Assembly: GCF_019578655.1 (NCBI RefSeq)
Contig: NC_063256.1
Coordinates: forward strand, 4,836,001 to 4,900,000
Reading direction: 5' to 3'
Length of the DNA: 64,000 bases
Source of the DNA: Ricinus communis
Taxonomy: Eukaryota > Streptophyta > Magnoliopsida > Malpighiales > Euphorbiaceae
The position numbers and the translations under genes were made by a program. The notes beneath the pieces were generated by a model. The model ran no database searches, was not told the origin of the DNA, and worked only from the letters and a program-made list of their open reading frames with translations. Below, piece after piece: positions 57,693 through 64,000 of the stretch; position 1 is the first letter of the stretch; each line of letters starts with the position of its first letter.

Positions 57693-60513
57693 CTATCCCA
57701 CTGGCTGTGCGCCACCAAAAGAACTTCCTCCCTGGTAAAAAGTGTTCCCGCTTGATTGGAAGTAGGAAATTGCTGCCCATACAACACGTAGAAGCAGGAT
57801 CACTGTGAAGACAGTACTTCCAAGGGTGCAGACCACCTGTGGTTATTATTTATTGTCAAATAAGTTTGTCAGCTCTTTTTCTTTTTATATTTATTTTGCC
57901 GTGGCATGTCTGTAACCATGAAAACGATTTCTAACCATTTATAATACATCTGACTGCAAACCAAATACTTCTAATATTATAAACTTTCCACAGGCTCTTC
58001 GAGAAACTCAGTTTCTCCCCGAAAAAGGATAAAATTCACGTCCCGATATTGCACCTTTTGATTTGGATTTCAAAAAATTTTCTTTTACCACCAAGCAGAA
58101 TTGCATTATTTGACAGAAACAGGTCCATTTTTCTACTTTCTTATATTTCATTTATTATTGTTTTCTTCATTACAAAAAATGATTGCAAGATAGTTGTAAA
58201 AATCTCAAGATGATGTTCATATTCCCACATCTACAAGCACTTCATGTGCCAATTACTTCTAGAATGATAAAAAGAATCTGAGATACTCAGAATCAGCAAA
58301 GCTGAAGTAATACCTCGAGAAGTGCTTTAACGATAGAAAGTGCAGCCAATAACAGAATACCATCAACAGCAAAAGACACCTGAATTCCCAAATAGAAGAA
58401 AACAAAAGAAAGGAGAGAATAAGAGTAAGAAAATAGCAATATCTTTAATGACAAGCTGGAATGAGTTCATTTATTCAGAAAGCATGTGAAAGATATGAGA
58501 ATCTGCTGTTCATTTTACCCTCACTTTCTGCTCGCAAAAGAATTTGGCACCTTAACATGTAGGCATATGGCAGACCCATATTCAACATATCAAGTTCTAC
58601 AGTTGAAAGGCACGAATACAAAAGGCCCAAAGTAGAACCTTTTCTGGCATTATACCTTAAACAGTCTCTCCATCATAAATATAAATTGTTTCAACCAATC
58701 AAATGATAATCACAATATCCATATTGAAGCCCTTAATTAGATAGGAAGTATCACCAACACCACCAATATATACTGTCAAGATTTTCAGGTTAACAGCTAT
58801 CTTCACGATAAACAATTATCAGTCAGCTGCAATTTAAGAAGTATTAGCACACTTTAATCACATATATCATGAGATAGCATTTATCTTCCTAAAACAGCCA
58901 TTTTGAATTCCCTTCATAAATGGCCTTTTGATATACTCCTGTTTCGTTATAAACTACTGAACCTTCTTTCTCTTCTCCTAAATCCGAAACTGTTTCTGGG
59001 AGATCTTTTGAGATATACCTGATACATCCTACTTAAAAAAGAAATGCTGTTGCTAGGTTGCTAAAATTTCATAAGGGAAACTAAGGCAAAAGGAGCAAAG
59101 ACAAAGACCACTTGGATATGCATATCAGCAGTAGAAAAAGCATGAGAAGCTAGCACCTCTTGTCCTCCTCTTTATTCTAAGGGAGTTACAAAATAGCCAT
59201 ACAGCCTGCAAAATACTGTTCTCACCATTTAACTTTCATGGATGAATGGGATGCTCAGCTTCAGCCTAGTGATACATGAACATGCATTTCTTTACATGGT
59301 AAGTTTTCTCGTTCTTCCTCCATAACCTACTGTTTTTTTCTAATCTATTTTATCTGCTAAGAATCACCATTTGCTCCATCCCACTCTTCAGATTGTGATA
59401 AAGAATATCTTGAAGCATTACAATAAGAATATGAATATCAGTTAACCAATCCCTAAAAAGATTCTCCAATTTGATCAACCAATCCTTATAAAAATCTCCG
59501 GTTGTTCAGTAACTGCTCCTTCCCAAAATCTAGAAATCTTAAAACCTGAGATTCTTGATTATCAGGTCACATGTTCTCCTGTATAAGCATGCTGTTAATT
59601 AGTTACTAGTTATTACCACTTCTTGAACTAGATGACTAAATGAAGTGTTAATTTCAGAATCTGCTCCAAATATCATAAGCCTATATCAACTAATTGAGAA
59701 TATGCATTTTCCGAGATGCATACACACAGAGCAGAGCACATAGCAGGACTACGATGTAAGGAATTGAATGAGTCTTAAATTGATGATTAAATTACCCAAT
59801 ATTATGTACCGTACTACACAGGCTTTAGGAACACTAGCAATATGATTAAGCATAAAAATTCCCATTTAGCATTGAGAGGAAATCATAATGGGATTTCTAT
59901 CAATTACTACAAAATCATAGCACAACTTAACAGAAAATAATAACCACTGTACACTGAAGAGTAAAAGTTAAAAGGATAAGTATATTCATATAAGGAGAAA
60001 AGAAAAAGGAAAGTAAATTTACCAACTGGGGTGATATTACAGAAGGCAAGATGGAGCGAGAAGCCTTCTTCGCACGCTTAGAAATCTTCTTGAACATACT
60101 TTGCAAGAATTTGAAAAGCAAATCAATACTGCTCTCAGTGTCATCATCATCCTCATCACTCTCATAGTCCTCCACCAAGTCATTATTATCATCAAAGAAC
60201 ATTTCACCAACATCCTCATGAAAATCACCAGCTGAGGCATCCAACTGCAAGAAAAGAAAAAAAAAATCTGGAAGGCGACAATGATGAAATCAACAATTAA
60301 AATAGATTTTGAGAAGGGGAGACTTACCTTGGCATGGCAAATGATGATGTTGGGGATTTTGTAAGATTGAGTGAGGTGATGGAAGTGGGAAGATTGGTGA
60401 TGGAATGGGAGGTTTTGAGGCGGTGAGAGTGAGTGGTGATGGAGGAGGAGCTTGGTTGGTGTGGAAGTGAGAGTGGTGGTGCATGATGACGAGGTTGCTG
60501 CTGCAGTTGCCAT
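57693..60513 (-). CDS. SHW1: SHORT HYPOCOTYL IN WHITE LIGHT 1-like protein
   Basis: Four exons: 60513-60328, 60244-60023, 58379-58314 and 57836-57693, all GT-AG and phase 0, giving 205 residues. The start is the ATG opening [10 protein letters not shown]; the N-terminal 60 residues are rich in S, T and H with no acids, like a chloroplast transit peptide. The middle is strongly acidic (about 72-101, DDNNDLVEDYESDEDDDD), followed by SIDLLFKFLQSMFKKISKRAKKASR, a basic amphipathic helix. The C-terminus has two hydrophobic segments at about 139-157 and 160-182. This arrangement is what I recall for Arabidopsis SHW1 (At1g69935), a plant-specific seedling protein acting as a negative regulator of light-inhibited hypocotyl growth with COP1. 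The membrane segments and transit-like start suggest a plastid membrane location, which does not sit easily with a nuclear role. Intron 2 is 1.6 kb. Confidence 0.83.
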
Positions 60514-62200
60514 TTGGTGAGTTTTAGGATAAAATAAAGGCTGAGTTTGATTCATTAGCTTTGGCAAGTGGCTTGGAGCAGGCTCAGGAGGAACCCAGCT
60601 CAGAACTGCTGGCAGGCGGCAGCATTGTCCAGCCCAACTAAAACTTATTGGGCTCTTCATAGAAAATTTTAGAAAAAGTTGCGCTCCAACTAAAAGGTAT
60701 GATTTTATAGGGTTTTATAAAACATATTAAACATAAAACATTAAACATGACATCATATATTATTTCATTTTTATAAAAAAAAGAAAAAATTATTATATTT
60801 TAATGATTTAAAATAAATTAAATTCGTAGTTTCTAAGAAATATAAAAAATAACTTAATTTATTATTTCTTTGTAAGAAAATCTAAATTAAATTACTATAA
60901 ATTAAAATTAAAATAATTAAAATCTAAATAATCAATTTAGTCTATTCATTTTAAAAATAAAAGCTCTAAACTGTGACTTTTGTCAACTAAATTTATTGAT
61001 AGTTAACTGAAAAAAATTTAATAAGATACTTTGACAAAAATGTTAGGAACTGAAAAGCTATTTGATTGCTTTCTAATAATTATACCAAACACCTTTATAA
61101 ATCAAAAATAAGAAAATTGTAAAAAGTTTGTATACAAGTACAAAGTCTCCAGCGATGTGAAGCATATTTCAAAGTCATAGTAATTTGAATTTACTTGTAA
61201 GGTGGATGATCCAACTAGTAGTTAATATTGTTTCGTTAAAAAAAAGTCCCACATTATTCGTAAAATATATGAATATATGAATTACTGACTTCATTTCACA
61301 TACATTATATATCATTGAGTCGGTTTTCTCCCTTATTTTAACACATAAAAATCATTTAAATTTGATATATTCTTTTAATTATATACTAAATTAATAAATA
61401 GTTGATATATATTTATTAATTTTAAGTTATAAAATATAAATTAATAAGTAAATATTAATATAAAAATATTATTTTTCTATTAATTATAATATATATTTAT
61501 ATTAATTATAATATATACATAAAATTAAAATAAAAAAATTTTAAATGAAAAAAAAAAACTCAAAATCCAGCTTAAAATATTTCCCCACAAAGGAAACGCG
61601 GCCCACCTTCCTAGAGCACACACGTTTCCCGTAACTTGAAATAATTTGACGACAAACTATTGAATTGATACGACGCCGTCCGGAAATCTCCACGCCTGCT
61701 CAACTCCCATCCTCGTGCGCTTTCTGAAACTTCCGCACTCAAATTTTAATTACACCTTCACGGTCTAAACACGCGCTATAGCACCCAAATGCTAATGCTC
61801 CCTCGGGACCCACGACAACGCGCCAAAAGATCGCGCGTGTAAATAAACCAACTTACAAATTGCAGCCATTCTATATCACGCGGTTTGATTTGATTTGGTG
61901 AACTACCAAAATGGCATAACTGCTAAATATAATACTAATTAGAAAAAAAATTACGCCAAAAAACAGAAGAAGAAAGGAAAGAAATTGTAGCAGGAGGGAT
62001 CTTTAATTTCTACTTTTTTGGCCCTTCTCTCTGTTTCATCGTCCGTAGAAACGAAGCTTCGTTAGAAATCGAAATAAGCGAAGACAAAAGCAGAACGGAC
62101 AGTAAGTGGAATCGAATCGGAATATTCTATTTATTTTGAATCGTTGTTTTTTGGTTGGTTTGGTTTGGATCAGTTTGGTTAAGGGAAGAGAAAGGAAACG
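60514..62200. other. Divergent intergenic region between SHW1-like and ALA3
   Basis: The first part is the SHW1-like leader; 60660-61560 is extremely AT-rich. From about 61580 the composition changes sharply to a GC-richer promoter for the flippase gene on the right. No extra gene is seen. Confidence 0.6.
61596..61883. promoter_or_regulatory. Cluster of five CGCG boxes upstream of ALA3
   Basis: Five matches to VCGCGB, the CAMTA calmodulin-binding transcription activator site, lie within 288 bp: ACGCGG at 61596-61601, ACGCGC at 61771-61776, ACGCGC at 61818-61823, GCGCGT at 61833-61838 and ACGCGG at 61878-61883. They sit 320-600 bp before the ALA3 start codon. CpG is scarce in the AT-rich surroundings, so a run of five is unlikely to be chance alone. 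Function is inferred. Confidence 0.55.
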
Positions 62201-64000
62201 ATGAGTGGTGGTGGTGGTGGATGGGAGAGGGTAAGGTCATCGAGATCGAGATTAGGTAGAGATGCGAGCTCCACATCATCTCGGACGGTTCGACTCGGCC
62301 GAGTCCAGCCTCAGGCGCCTGGTCACCGTACTATTTACTGTAATGACCGCGACGCTAATTTCCCCGTCAGATTCAAGGTTTCCTTCTTATATCTCTATAT
62401 TTTTTATTTTTTAATTGTTACCTTGCTTAGGAAAATGTGGAGAGATATGGTGGTTTATTTATTTATGGTTATTTGTGGTCCAATTAAATGGGAACTCTAC
62501 TTGACATAAAGAGTGTAAGTTAAGTTTAATTTTATTTTTAATCCAAGATTCTTGGGGAGAAAATTTAGTTTAAGGAATATTTTGAGTGTTATATGCATTT
62601 TCTCTGAAGGTTGGTTTTTGATATGCTTCTGCGTTTTCAAGTGATTCCGATTTCAAACTATTTCAATCTGCCATACTAGAGTTTATTTATCATCTATAGT
62701 ATGTAGACGGTGAGAATATGGGTAATGAAGCAATACGTGGTTCTGTTAACATGATTTTACAAGAGTACTTTATAGTTACTCTATAAAACGGGAAACAGAG
62801 AATAAAACCAATGCCCCTCCGTCTTGGCCTTGGTAGAAAAGTAATTTTTTCTTACAAAAGAAAATAAAAGAAAATAAGAAAGATGGACCAGCGGCTTGCC
62901 AGTTTCCACCAAATCATATCCTTTTATCTGCAATCAGCCTCTTCTTCTGCTCAGTGATCAGGCTGGCATTTTATTTGATGTGCTCTAAATTTTTAGGGTT
63001 TTAAATTTCCATTCAAAAAAGGGAAAGAATAGTATCTAGGAAGAAATTTAAAGATAAGGATAAGCGTTTTGCCGTCTTGCTATAGGTTTATATCTCAGAT
63101 AGGAGCACTAGCACAACTAGCTTTCCTTATCAGATGATGCTCTCCGTGGAAGTCTCTGTGTCCTTGCAAACATTTCCTTGCTCCCACTCTCTATATCTTA
63201 TGATTTCACAGATGGCTATTGTTTGAGAAGCCTGTTCCAGTTTATCAGTGCTTTAGTTATTGATGTGCTCAGTACTTATGGCTTAGTATACACTATCCGT
63301 CCTAAATTGTAGAGAAGTATTTTGAACTACAAACCCATCATGTGCTGTTCGTGTTTATAGCTGCACAAAGCGCACGTGTACATTTATCTTCTTGTACATT
63401 TGAATTTTCTTTAACTAAATTGGTTTTAGAGAGAATGGTAGTTTTCTGAGACTATTGCATGATGCTTCAGGAGCTAGTCTTAGTTTCATGGCATATATGT
63501 TAGGCTTAGGAATTATATATAGATCTTTAGTCAAAAGGTTATTTTGCTGTCAAATATGCGAGAACTGGGTAAAACCAAGAACTCTGAGAAAGGAGCTGCA
63601 TTCTAGATGCCGAAATGTAAGAGCAAATGTGAAATTATAGATTTGGTTATTGCAACTAAAACATTGTCACGGACTAACACCTCTTGAGCTTCATTTTCTT
63701 TCTCCTAATTTTCTTGCACTTGGAGATAACTATTTGAATATGGAAAATTTATAATATCAATTGATTTAACAATGCTTCCTTTTCTTGTTTTCTTTGTATA
63801 AGTTCTTTTGCATTTGGTTAGGCTTTGATATGTATAGGATCAATTGTTGCAGGGGAATTCTATATCAACCACGAAGTACAATTTCTTAACATTTCTCCCA
63901 AAGGGATTGTTTGAACAGGTAGATCAGTTTTGGCAATAAATATTTTACTTTTAAATGCATTTGACACTAAAAAGTTGTATGATGAGGGCTTGAGCCAATT
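62201..64000 (+). CDS. ALA3: Phospholipid-transporting P4-ATPase, ALA3 type (5' part only)
   Basis: Only the beginning is in the window: exon 1 at 62201-62377 (59 codons) and exon 2 at 63853-63918 (22 codons), both phase 0, followed by a GT donor at 63919; the rest lies beyond the right edge. Exon 1 reads a Gly/Ser/Arg-rich start, then [25 protein letters not shown]. Exon 2 reads [22 protein letters not shown]. This is the N-terminal cytosolic block of plant P4-ATPases and matches Arabidopsis ALA3 (At1g59820) closely. ALA3 works with an ALIS beta-subunit at the Golgi/trans-Golgi network, flipping phospholipids to the cytosolic leaflet for vesicle formation. The catalytic DKTGT site is not in the window. 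Intron 1 is 1.5 kb and holds no gene I can see. Confidence 0.92.

Noticed and set aside
60514..60660. Upstream in-frame ATG extending the SHW1-like protein by 49 residues
   Set aside because: The extension has tryptophans and prolines unlike a transit peptide, whereas the downstream MATAAATSS start looks like a normal plastid presequence.
1..64000. CRISPR arrays, operons, phage or viral genes
   Set aside because: No regularly spaced repeats, bacterial gene layout or viral protein motifs were seen; the window is ordinary plant nuclear DNA.

Overview
This is a nuclear, AT-rich plant window. It carries spliced genes with GT-AG introns, plant-only families (P-class PPR, wall-galacturonan binding, arabinogalactan glycosylation, EXO84A, ALA flippase) and long AT-rich intergenic stretches. 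The families point to a eudicot, probably a rosid. A clear RAM2-type glycerol-3-phosphate acyltransferase argues for a host of arbuscular mycorrhiza and against Brassicaceae. I cannot name the species; a Malpighiales/Euphorbiaceae-like plant is only a guess.

Layout. 0-5 kb: an isolated tRNA-Gly(GCC), then an intronless PPR gene on the minus strand. 8-14 kb: a secreted, probably GPI-anchored GUB_WAK_bind protein (+) converging on a seven-exon galectin-domain beta-1,3-galactosyltransferase (-). 14-18.6 kb: an AT-rich desert. 18.7-25.7 kb: RAM2 (+) followed in tandem by EXO84A (+). 27.5-29.4 kb: an intronless secreted LRR protein (+). 30.5-35.5 kb: a nine-exon myristoylated EDR2_C/DUF1336 protein of the CW14 type (-). 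35.5-43 kb: desert. 43-46.9 kb: a 14-exon coiled-coil gene of unknown function (-), assembled here exon by exon. 47-54 kb: desert. 54.1-56.7 kb: a BIGPETAL-type bHLH gene (+). 57.7-60.5 kb: a SHW1-like gene (-). 62.2 kb to the window end: the first two exons of an ALA3-type P4-ATPase (+).

I see no viral, CRISPR or operon-like system. The gene models are spliced by hand: every listed junction keeps frame, and the joined exons restore family sequence where a family is known.

Most unusual observations: (1) the coiled-coil gene has one AT-AC intron with a U12-like donor and branch site plus two GC-AG introns; a third GC-AG intron lies in the CW14-like gene. That is 3 GC donors and 1 AT-AC among 44 complete introns modelled. 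(2) RAM2 sits directly upstream of EXO84A, with P1BS- and AW-box-like matches in its upstream region. (3) EXO84A, CW14, BPE and ALA3 occur together here, as their Arabidopsis counterparts cluster on two paralogous parts of chromosome 1. (4) Intron 5 of the BPE gene, if retained, gives a different hydrophobic C-terminus, recalling Arabidopsis BPEp/BPEub. (5) A cluster of CGCG boxes lies upstream of ALA3.
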